Part shown: piece by piece, positions 58,132-64,000 of the stretch
Layout of the letters: every line of letters begins with the position of its first letter
Position numbering within the stretch: position 1 is the stretch's first letter
NCBI RefSeq assembly: GCF_014637405.1
Contig: NZ_BMEY01000012.1
Location: forward strand, 38,886-102,885
Direction: 5' to 3'
Length of the DNA stretch: 64,000 nucleotides
DNA from: Ornithinibacillus halotolerans
GTDB taxonomy: Bacteria; Bacillota; Bacilli; Bacillales; Amphibacillaceae
Position numbers and translations under genes: made by a program
Notes under the pieces: generated by a model
Told to the model about the DNA's origin: nothing
Seen by the model: only the letters and a program-made list of their open reading frames with translations
Database searches by the model: none

Positions 58132-58452
58132 ATGCCATTAGAAGAAGCTATTCCAGGATTTCTTATCGCAGGATTTGTAACGATAATAACTGGCTTAACC
58201 TTGTTTACCTTATTTCTTTGGAATCGAAAAGTCACTCCTGCTTTTATTTGGGTAATCATACATTTTATTCTATTAACGGTCACTTTTTATTATGGTTATC
58301 AGGCAATCACAACTAATCCACCACAGCCGATGGCATCTGAGGAGCATTCCTTTCTTATCGGAATGGCTGGCGTAAGTTGGATTCTAAGTATGTTCAGTTT
58401 GGGAATTGCTATTTTTCAGTTTACAAAAATTATAAAGCGAAGAGGTGCATAA
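58132..58452 (+). CDS. Three-helix membrane protein of unknown function
   Basis: 106 residues, ATG one base after the Nudix stop (AAAGGAGG upstream). Three helices at about 10-30, 38-58 and 75-98; loop NPPQPMASEEHSF outside or inside. Ends KIIKRRGA. No family recognised. Tight packing with the nucleotide enzymes argues for co-expression. Confidence 0.75.
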   Translation: MPLEEAIPGFLIAGFVTIITGLTLFTLFLWNRKVTPAFIWVIIHFILLTVTFYYGYQAITTNPPQPMASEEHSFLIGMAGVSWILSMFSLGIAIFQFTKIIKRRGA

Positions 58453-58454
58453 CC

Positions 58455-59198
58455 ATGAAGTTATATGGTGACTTTACAAGGGAAGACTGGCTAGAAGCAC
58501 TGAAAATAGAAGAAAAAAATATACCAAATACAATGATTCTCCATGGAGAATGGGAACATCAAGAAAATTTAACAGACTGGAGAAATTTGTTAACTGAAAA
58601 TCAGTGGTTGCCAGTATGGAACACTGTGATAGGAAACTTCAAAAATAAAAGAATCGGTTTTTCCAATGTATTTGGGGGTCCACAAGCATCAGTAATTGCT
58701 CACAGATTTGGTATTCTTGGTACTGAAAAGTTTATACAGACAGGCTATTTTGGTGGATTATCACATGAAGTAAACTATGGTGATATTCTAATTGTGACAG
58801 GTGCTTATATGGAGGATGGGGTTTCCCAGTGGTATTTACCACAGGATACATTCGTCCATGCGGATCAACGTTTAGTAGAAGCTGCAATCGATTTCTGTGA
58901 GCAAAGAGGCTATTCCTATGTTACTGGCTCTGTTATGTCGACTAGTGCTATGTATATGGAAACAACTGACATTGTACGAAATTGGTCAGAAGATGGACAT
59001 CTCGGAGTAGATATGGAAACAGCGACTACATTTGCGATTTCCAAGTATTTTAATAGAAAAGCAATTGGTTTGTTAAATTTATCGGATCATATTATTCAAG
59101 GAGAAACTTTCTACCAGCGAGATGAACATGCAGATCAAATAATGGATGAAACGGATGAGAGAATTAGAGAATTAGCACTATATTTAGCAACTTTATAG
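58455..59198 (+). CDS. PNP/UDP-family nucleoside phosphorylase-like protein
   Basis: 247 residues; ATG 58455 behind AGAGGTG, 2 bp after the previous stop. NKRIGFSNVFGGPQASVIAH, IQTGYFGGLSHEVNYGDILI (the G-x-x-GGL motif), VTGSVMSTSAMYMETT and GVDMETATTFAISKYF (the purine-phosphorylase MEt motif) place it in the PNP_UDP_1 family. Substrate purine or nucleoside is uncertain; it probably acts in salvage with the kinase-like gene downstream. Confidence 0.85.
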   Translation: MKLYGDFTREDWLEALKIEEKNIPNTMILHGEWEHQENLTDWRNLLTENQWLPVWNTVIGNFKNKRIGFSNVFGGPQASVIAHRFGILGTEKFIQTGYFGGLSHEVNYGDILIVTGAYMEDGVSQWYLPQDTFVHADQRLVEAAIDFCEQRGYSYVTGSVMSTSAMYMETTDIVRNWSEDGHLGVDMETATTFAISKYFNRKAIGLLNLSDHIIQGETFYQRDEHADQIMDETDERIRELALYLATL

Positions 59199-59212
59199 GG
59201 GGACAGTCCCCC
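59198..59212. repeat. 15-bp palindrome GGGGGACAGTCCCCC, copy 2
   Basis: Identical to 19870-19884. It begins at the last base of the phosphorylase stop codon and lies in front of the kinase-like gene, so it forms a hairpin at an operon-internal junction. Confidence 0.7.
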
Positions 59213-59232
59213 TTTGAGAGGAAGATGGACGG

Positions 59233-59874
59233 TTGGAAGAATTATTACAACAACTAGTAAAATACATTAGGAAACATAACGAAAAATTAATTATTGGCAT
59301 ATCTGGTCATGGGGCTTCAGGTAAAACAACATTTGCGACCAAGCTGATGGAATTATTAGAACAAGATGTAACCTATATGAACACAGACCCATACATTGAT
59401 ACAACGATAAGAAAGTATTCTAAAATTGAATATGAATATGAGGGTGAATCGTACCTTTATAAAATGACTGCCTGTCACCCAGGTGCACATCATACATTAG
59501 CATTGGCAAGAGATATAACAATGCTACGAGATGGATTAGATATGTATACGATTGGCACACACTACAGGGAAAGTGAATTGATATCGGCAAGCAGAAACGT
59601 AATTATCATTGAAGGAATGTCCGTAGCTTTTGTGGATCCAAGCCTTTTTGATTTAAAAATATTCTTGTACACGGATGGAGATACAGAATTTTCAAGGCGT
59701 ACTGTTCGTGATGTGGAAGAGCGCGGGGCAAACATTTCCTTCCTAAACGATTCCCACAAACAACGAAGAATACAATACGAGCTTTTCATGCATCATTATC
59801 ATGAAAACTTTGATATTGTGGTTAATAATTCTAATGATGGATTTAAAATAGAAAGAAATAGTTTATCAATATAA
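59233..59874 (+). CDS. Uridine kinase-like P-loop protein
   Basis: 213 residues from TTG 59233 (GAGAGGAAG upstream). Walker A GISGHGASGKTT, lid and base region MNTDPYIDTTIRKYSKIEY, CHPGAHHTLALARDITMLRD, then IIIEGMSVAFVDPSLFDLKI (the EG of uridine kinases) and RRTVRDVEERG. A member of the uridine kinase/PRK family; substrate could be uridine, cytidine or another nucleoside. Downstream of the phosphorylase. Confidence 0.85.
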   Translation: MEELLQQLVKYIRKHNEKLIIGISGHGASGKTTFATKLMELLEQDVTYMNTDPYIDTTIRKYSKIEYEYEGESYLYKMTACHPGAHHTLALARDITMLRDGLDMYTIGTHYRESELISASRNVIIIEGMSVAFVDPSLFDLKIFLYTDGDTEFSRRTVRDVEERGANISFLNDSHKQRRIQYELFMHHYHENFDIVVNNSNDGFKIERNSLSI

Positions 59875-59909
59875 AAGGAGCATAAATGTTACCGTTGCTC
59901 CTTTTATTG
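59873..59909. terminator. Bidirectional terminator
   Basis: AAAAGGAGC-n15-GCTCCTTTT, perfect 9-bp stem between convergent genes. Confidence 0.75.
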
Positions 59910-59921
59910 TTTTCTTTCAAT

Positions 59922-60119
59922 CTATTCTGGAACAACTCTCCTCTTAAAAACTAACTGATTTCTATTTGAGGAAAAGTCATTTGGATTTGATTGAGGAACG
60001 ATGGATACTAATTCCCAACCATCTTTTCCGTATTCATTTAACTCTGCTTCAAATTCCCCCCGACTAGAAGATTGAACGGATAACGTCCAATTTTCTACTA
60101 GATACTCCCATACATCCAT
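59922..60119 (-). CDS. DUF4177-like small protein
   Basis: 65 residues, RBS AAGGGGG. MDVWEYLVENWTLSV, EFEAELNEYGKDGWELVSIV and NQLVFKRRV follow the DUF4177 pattern (WEY ... L...G..GWELV.I.. .......FKR). Function unknown, single-gene unit. Confidence 0.82.
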   Translation of the reverse strand: MDVWEYLVENWTLSVQSSSRGEFEAELNEYGKDGWELVSIVPQSNPNDFSSNRNQLVFKRRVVPE

Positions 60120-60213
60120 GAAAATCCCCCTTAAAACGATGCAATTTTGACTTTATCATATCATAGTAAATGTTATAATGTTTATAAAATTGTCACTTTT
60201 TGGAGGGATATTA

Positions 60214-60540
60214 ATGACTAATGATTTTTATTGTGATGAGGTCCTAAGTGGGAAAACGAAAGTTGATATCGTCCATGAGACAGAAAATGTACTAGCTTAT
60301 TATCATACACGGCCATTTTACGAAGTTCATATTGTGGCGATTCCGAAGAAACATATTCCATCTCTTACGAATATGGAGGAAAGCGATAAGGGAATTTTGT
60401 TTGAACTAATGGAAGTCATACAGCGTGTTGCAGCTGATGTGGAAGAGAAGTATGGTGCATGTCGAGTAATAACTAATTTAGGTCGTTATCAAGAGTCGAA
60501 ACATTTACATTGGCATATTGTATCAGGACCTACAAGGTAG
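60214..60540 (+). CDS. HIT-family protein
   Basis: 108 residues, ATG 60214 behind GGAGGG. Core HIT motif KHLHWHIVSG (His-x-His-x-His) with supporting VHETENVLAYYHTRP and HIVAIPKKHIPSL. Nucleoside phosphoramidate/dinucleotide hydrolase family. First gene of a plus-strand run to 63.8 kb. The product is short at its C-terminus, as in the single-domain HIT group. Confidence 0.92.
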   Translation: MTNDFYCDEVLSGKTKVDIVHETENVLAYYHTRPFYEVHIVAIPKKHIPSLTNMEESDKGILFELMEVIQRVAADVEEKYGACRVITNLGRYQESKHLHWHIVSGPTR

Positions 60541-60562
60541 TCCAAAATCAGAAGGAGTAAAC

Positions 60563-61432
60563 ATGATAAAAACTTACACCCAAAAAGATGAACAAAAACT
60601 TAAACAATTAATTATATCTACAAATTCAGAAATAGATTTAATAGAGATTCCTAAAAATCCAAACTATGTATCGTCATTTTTGTCCTATATGGAAGATGAA
60701 ATAGTAGGATGGATCGTTGCTTGGAAAAGTAGTTTTCATCCCCATTGTACGTATTTCAGAATCGTTATTCAGTCAGAAAATCATGATTCATTCATACAAT
60801 TACTAGATGCACTAGAAGATAGTCTAACGGAAAAAGATTACCCTCTTTTAACTGGAGTAGATGGGGGAAAAGATTTATCCAATTACTATCAGAAAAATAA
60901 TTTTGAAATTATCCGTGAAACGTATTTACCAACTATTAAATTATCAAACGTAGAATTGTTACCTTTTAAAACCCATGATATTAAAACTGTTAGGGAAATT
61001 CGACATAACCATTTGTTAGTGAACGAACTGACACGACTTGTAAAGAACGTATACGAAGAAACCCATCTTGTAAATCCAGTAGCAGAATTTGACTTAGAAA
61101 CATGGGAAGAACTAATTTTTGCAGAGGATTTACTTCTCGATGGAAGTTTCATTTATCTTAATGATAATGATGAAGTGCTATCCTACTCATTCCTTCATAA
61201 ATCAGAAGAAGAAAACAAAGTAGAACTAGGGTGGATAGGATCACGAAGTAAGTCATATATTCAATCTCTACATACGTTAGTATCCTTGCAAATTAATTAC
61301 GCCAAGCAAAACAATTATCAGTATTTGGAAGGTGAGTTCGATACAACAGATCCTTATGCAATGGAAGTATTACATAAATTCCAATTTCCAAAAGAAACAG
61401 TTTGGATAACTTATTCAAAAAAGGAGAGATAA
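60563..61432 (+). CDS. GNAT-family acetyltransferase (two-domain)
   Basis: 289 residues from ATG 60563 behind AGAAGGAG. The N-terminal GNAT-like half has DEIVGWIVAWKSSF and LTGVDGGKDLSNYYQKNNFE; the C-terminal half ELGWIGSRSK, INYAKQNNYQYLEGEFDTTD. The acetyl-CoA loop is not canonical in either half, so activity is uncertain. Probably co-transcribed with the hydrolase that follows 2 bp later. Confidence 0.7.
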   Translation: MIKTYTQKDEQKLKQLIISTNSEIDLIEIPKNPNYVSSFLSYMEDEIVGWIVAWKSSFHPHCTYFRIVIQSENHDSFIQLLDALEDSLTEKDYPLLTGVDGGKDLSNYYQKNNFEIIRETYLPTIKLSNVELLPFKTHDIKTVREIRHNHLLVNELTRLVKNVYEETHLVNPVAEFDLETWEELIFAEDLLLDGSFIYLNDNDEVLSYSFLHKSEEENKVELGWIGSRSKSYIQSLHTLVSLQINYAKQNNYQYLEGEFDTTDPYAMEVLHKFQFPKETVWITYSKKER

Positions 61433-61434
61433 GG

Positions 61435-62145
61435 ATGATCTTACATAGTATTTCAACTGGAACTGGTGAACCAATCATATTATTACATCAAGGGTTACAG
61501 ACAGGAGATACAGATTTTCAGGAGCAAAGGGAAGCATTTAGTAAAGTATATCAAGTCATTCAAGTAGATTTACGAGGGCATGGTAAATCCGTAACGAATG
61601 ACTTTGACGATTACTTTGAAAAGTCTGCAGTTGATTTAAGCGAAACTCTAAATTATTTAGAAATTGAGAAAGCGCATATCGTTGGTAGTTCCCTTGGATC
61701 ATTAGTTGGATTAGTCTTTGCTAAAAGATTCCCAAATAAGGTAAAAAGTTTAGTAATAACAGGTATATTCCCCGAGCAACCAGAGAACTGGGACCAACTT
61801 CTAGCTGAGCAAACTGCCGTGCAAAATAAAGTCATAGAAGAAAAGGAAACAGTAGATTATTTAAATACAATACATCAAGGGGATTGGGTCGGCTTATTAA
61901 AATTCTCCCAACAAAATAATTGGTATCCTTTTGAGGAAACGAAAGACTTATCCTCATTATCTATGCCTACTTTATTTTTAGTTGGGGAGGAGAATCCGGC
62001 TGAAGTAATTGGAGCGATGATTTATCCGAAGCAAAATAAAAATATTCATGTAGCAGTTATTCCATTTGCTGGTCACTTACCACAGTGGCAGCAACCGGAA
62101 ATATTTAATAGTATTTTAGAAAAGTTTTTACAGTATACGAAGTAA
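61435..62145 (+). CDS. Alpha/beta-hydrolase
   Basis: 236 residues, ATG 61435 with AAAGGAGAG upstream. Oxyanion HQG (IILLHQGLQTGD), nucleophile elbow IVGSSLGSLVGL with Ser, acid in FLVGEENPAE and catalytic His in FAGHLPQWQQPE. Typical esterase/proline-iminopeptidase-like fold. Substrate unknown. Second of four genes in tandem. Confidence 0.9.
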   Translation: MILHSISTGTGEPIILLHQGLQTGDTDFQEQREAFSKVYQVIQVDLRGHGKSVTNDFDDYFEKSAVDLSETLNYLEIEKAHIVGSSLGSLVGLVFAKRFPNKVKSLVITGIFPEQPENWDQLLAEQTAVQNKVIEEKETVDYLNTIHQGDWVGLLKFSQQNNWYPFEETKDLSSLSMPTLFLVGEENPAEVIGAMIYPKQNKNIHVAVIPFAGHLPQWQQPEIFNSILEKFLQYTK

Positions 62146-62175
62146 ATAGAATGTTAGATTAAAGGAGCTTTCTAC

Positions 62176-62790
62176 ATGGGATCTCGAATTATGCATCTGA
62201 TTATTGCCAATCAAATTGCTGGAAAAACAAAAATTCAAGACAAACAGACCTTCCTCCTTGGTGGCATTGCACCTGATGCAGTACATCCAAAGGTGCGTTC
62301 TCACTTTTATAAGGGAAGTGACAAAGACTTTTCAACAAAAATTGAATTTGAAAAATTCTTTAAGAAATATCCTGAGAAAACAGATTATCTATTAGGCTAC
62401 TATACTCATTTAATTGCAGACCATTTATGGATTCATGGGTTTTATTTTGGATGGTTGAAAAATCGGATGAATGCGGATGAAACGCTTTACCAAAGGTACC
62501 ATGGGGATTTTCGAGTATTAAATGCGAAATTACTTAACTACTATCAACTTGATCATGGCCTACTTAATAACCTGGATTTTAATAACATCCCAGATCTAGA
62601 TGAGGTGAAGAAAGCGGATGTAGAAGCGTTTGTTCCATACGTTTTAGAAGATATGAATTATCCTAAGGAACATCTAGATGCAGAACTAAATGTGTTTACT
62701 TTCCAGCAAATAATAGGTTATATCGAATCATGTGCCCATTTAGGATTAATAAGACTTAAGGAGTTGGGAGTAGATACCGTTGAACATTAG
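62176..62790 (+). CDS. Zinc-dependent phospholipase C-like protein (PF00882 type)
   Basis: 204 residues, RBS AAAGGAG. MGSRIMHLIIANQIAGK and LLGGIAPDAVHPKVRSHFYK start the domain; DYLLGYYTHLIADHLW supplies His and Asp zinc ligands (Y-x-H...D-H). Such small proteins are annotated as hydrolases or zinc-dependent phospholipase C; no signal peptide is present, so a cytosolic or membrane-peripheral enzyme is expected. Confidence 0.82.
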   Translation: MGSRIMHLIIANQIAGKTKIQDKQTFLLGGIAPDAVHPKVRSHFYKGSDKDFSTKIEFEKFFKKYPEKTDYLLGYYTHLIADHLWIHGFYFGWLKNRMNADETLYQRYHGDFRVLNAKLLNYYQLDHGLLNNLDFNNIPDLDEVKKADVEAFVPYVLEDMNYPKEHLDAELNVFTFQQIIGYIESCAHLGLIRLKELGVDTVEH

Positions 62791-63301
62791 AAAAATAAGG
62801 ACTAATGAACAAGAGCTAAAGGCAGTAGCAAATTTGTATGAGACTATATGGAATGCTAGTCCAGAAGATTTCGTAAGCAGAATAAAAAGACATGAAACGT
62901 ATCCAAACTTCCGTGGAATTATTGCCGTTCATGATCAAGATATCATTGGCTTTGCATATGGTTACTCATCGATAAAAGGCCAATATTATCATGAACTACT
63001 TCGAAAGGCTCTTTCCCCAAAAGATCAAACTAACTGGTTAGGAGATTGTTTTGAATTCGTTGAGCTTGCTGTGCATCCTTCATACAGAAGGAATAAACTA
63101 GGTGCAAAACTTGCAACTCAACTAGTAGATGATGCACCTAATAAAACAGCAATCCTCACAACACAAAACGAAAATAATGCAGCACGTGCACTATATGTAT
63201 CATTAGGTTGGGAAGTCATTCAAGATCATTTTCTACCAAATAATAATGATGATGATTACGTTATTATGGGGAAAAATCTTTATATAGAAAAAGGGGATTA
63301 G
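62780..63301 (+). CDS. GNAT-family N-acetyltransferase
   Basis: 173 residues from TTG 62780, 11 bp inside the preceding gene. Core GNAT motifs FEFVELAVHPSYRRNKLGAK (acetyl-CoA loop R-R-N-K-L-G) and TILTTQNENNAARALYVSLG. Translationally coupled. Substrate unknown. Confidence 0.88.
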   Translation: MNIRKIRTNEQELKAVANLYETIWNASPEDFVSRIKRHETYPNFRGIIAVHDQDIIGFAYGYSSIKGQYYHELLRKALSPKDQTNWLGDCFEFVELAVHPSYRRNKLGAKLATQLVDDAPNKTAILTTQNENNAARALYVSLGWEVIQDHFLPNNNDDDYVIMGKNLYIEKGD

Positions 63302-63302
63302 C

Positions 63303-63791
63303 ATGCTTACATACACCATTGGTTTTATTAAACGAGCAGACGAAATACTGTTATTAAACCGAGAATCTCCTTCCTGGATGGGTAGTTGGAATGGGGTCGG
63401 TGGAAAAATAGAGAAAGGTGAAACACCATTAGAGAGTATTACAAGGGAAGTATTTGAGGAGACGGGGATTAGCCTTCATTCCATGCAATATAAAGGTAAA
63501 GTCACGTGGGTATCTACTAGTGGCGACTATAATGGAATGTATGCTTTTATTGGTGAACTTCCGGATGCATATGAGTTGGAGACACCAATTAAAACTGTTG
63601 AAGGTATCCTTGATTGGAAAAAGCTAGACTGGATTTTTCATTCCGAAAATACTGGTGTTGCCAATCTGCATTATTATCTTCCTATAATGTTGAGAGAAGA
63701 AGACATTTATGAACACCATTTTGTATATAAGAATAAACAGGTTGACTACTTTGAGAGAAGAGAAATCGATAGAAAGGTAAGTGTTTTCTAG
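63303..63791 (+). CDS. Nudix hydrolase (MutT/8-oxo-dGTPase-like)
   Basis: 162 residues, ATG 63303 two bases after the GNAT stop (AAGGGG RBS). Nudix box GGKIEKGETPLESITREVFE followed by ETGI; upstream WNGVGG as in YtkD/MutT-like enzymes; DWKKLDWIFH near the end. Sanitation of oxidised nucleotides is the usual role. Last gene before the IS end. Confidence 0.9.
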   Translation: MLTYTIGFIKRADEILLLNRESPSWMGSWNGVGGKIEKGETPLESITREVFEETGISLHSMQYKGKVTWVSTSGDYNGMYAFIGELPDAYELETPIKTVEGILDWKKLDWIFHSENTGVANLHYYLPIMLREEDIYEHHFVYKNKQVDYFERREIDRKVSVF

Positions 63792-63878
63792 ATATTTATT
63801 TGTAGTACATAGGGGACAAAACTAAAACAAAGGGAATAAAAAACGAACAATCACCACATTAGCCCCGGAAATAGGTGG

Positions 63879-64000
63879 TGACCCCCAAAAGTTAGAGTTT
63901 TTATTATGCAGCTGATTGGCTGGTTTGAGTTCGGTATTGTACTGGACTTAAACCAGCTAATTTTGCTTTAATTCGTTCGTTATTGTAGTAATAAATATAT
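63879..64000 (-). mobile_element. Right end of an IS3-family insertion sequence (partial)
   Basis: TGACCCCCAAAAGTTAGA at 63879 has the TG..CC form of IS3-family terminal repeats. The inward sequence encodes the end of a transposase on the minus strand. The rest of the element lies outside the window. Confidence 0.75.
63904..64000 (-). CDS. IS3-family transposase (OrfB), C-terminal fragment in window
   Basis: The minus-strand frame ending at TAA 63906-63904 encodes YIYYYNNERIKAKLAGLSP then VQYRTQTSQSAA, the characteristic YNxxRiq.kLkGlSPxxYR end of IS3-group integrase-core transposases. Upstream sequence is cut off by the window edge, so integrity cannot be judged. Confidence 0.85.
   Translation of the reverse strand, partial: YIYYYNNERIKAKLAGLSPVQYRTQTSQSAA

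Overview
The window looks like chromosomal DNA of an AT-rich, endospore-forming Bacillaceae species (Oceanobacillus/Virgibacillus/Ornithinibacillus-like is my guess). The evidence is Gram-positive ribosome-binding sites in front of nearly every gene, frequent TTG/GTG starts, an SspP-type spore protein, a likely gamma-type SASP, a CotD-like coat protein behind a sigma-K-type promoter, PpaC, MscL, YpsA, two ECF sigma loci and a 116-bp palindromic element of a type common in Bacillaceae. I see no rRNA, tRNA, CRISPR array or prophage module; one IS3-family end enters at the right edge.

Layout. 0-8.3 kb: ECF sigma/DUF4179 pair, XRE regulator plus membrane protein with a double operator, RmlD-like SDR, lipoprotein, pyridoxamine-oxidase-fold protein, SDR, GrpB, and a small HTH gene followed by an orphan DnaB-type ATPase that seems to start at CTG. 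8.4-16.7 kb: SDR, a long 40-bp tandem array, a YtrA-type ABC/GntR operon, paired SMR transporters, DUF3626, and an ECF sigma / PadR-fusion / FtsW-RodA operon. 16.9-26.2 kb: M23-Cpl7 hydrolase, GyrI-like protein, MFS pump, LCM-type methyltransferase, a run of small membrane proteins, peptidase E, a truncated transporter beside a second array, and a PadR/DUF1048 pair. 26.2-38 kb: nuclease-helicase, a frameshifted alpha-CTD-like gene, and many small conserved Bacillus-type proteins. 38-50 kb: EamA transporter, a glycoside-hydrolase-like lipoprotein (CTG start), CDF transporter, GGDEF/EAL protein, FAD oxidoreductase, PpaC, spore genes, MscL and an MBL hydrolase. 50-64 kb: ABC-2 transporter, CotD-like protein, YpsA, a GNAT-DUF1992 fusion, a NERD protein bracketed by two arrays, a DUF1906 protein, and a co-directional run of nucleotide-handling enzymes (Nudix, phosphorylase, uridine kinase-like, HIT) with GNATs, a hydrolase and a phospholipase-like protein.

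The most striking unexplained structure is non-coding. Eight intergenic tandem arrays (about 9.3, 24.4, 39.1, 40.9, 47.1, 50.2, 55.0 and 56.2 kb) are each built from strictly phased units of 20/40, 21, 51 or about 52 bp. Their sequences fall into families that recur at separate loci, and most of the 51-53 bp units contain a hairpin. A second layer of dispersed palindromes sits at gene ends and in two cases provides the stop codon of the adjacent gene. Perfect inverted-repeat operators precede the XRE, GntR and PadR loci. Several genes are visibly damaged: a frameshift, an in-frame stop, a 5' truncation and a probable lost stop codon.
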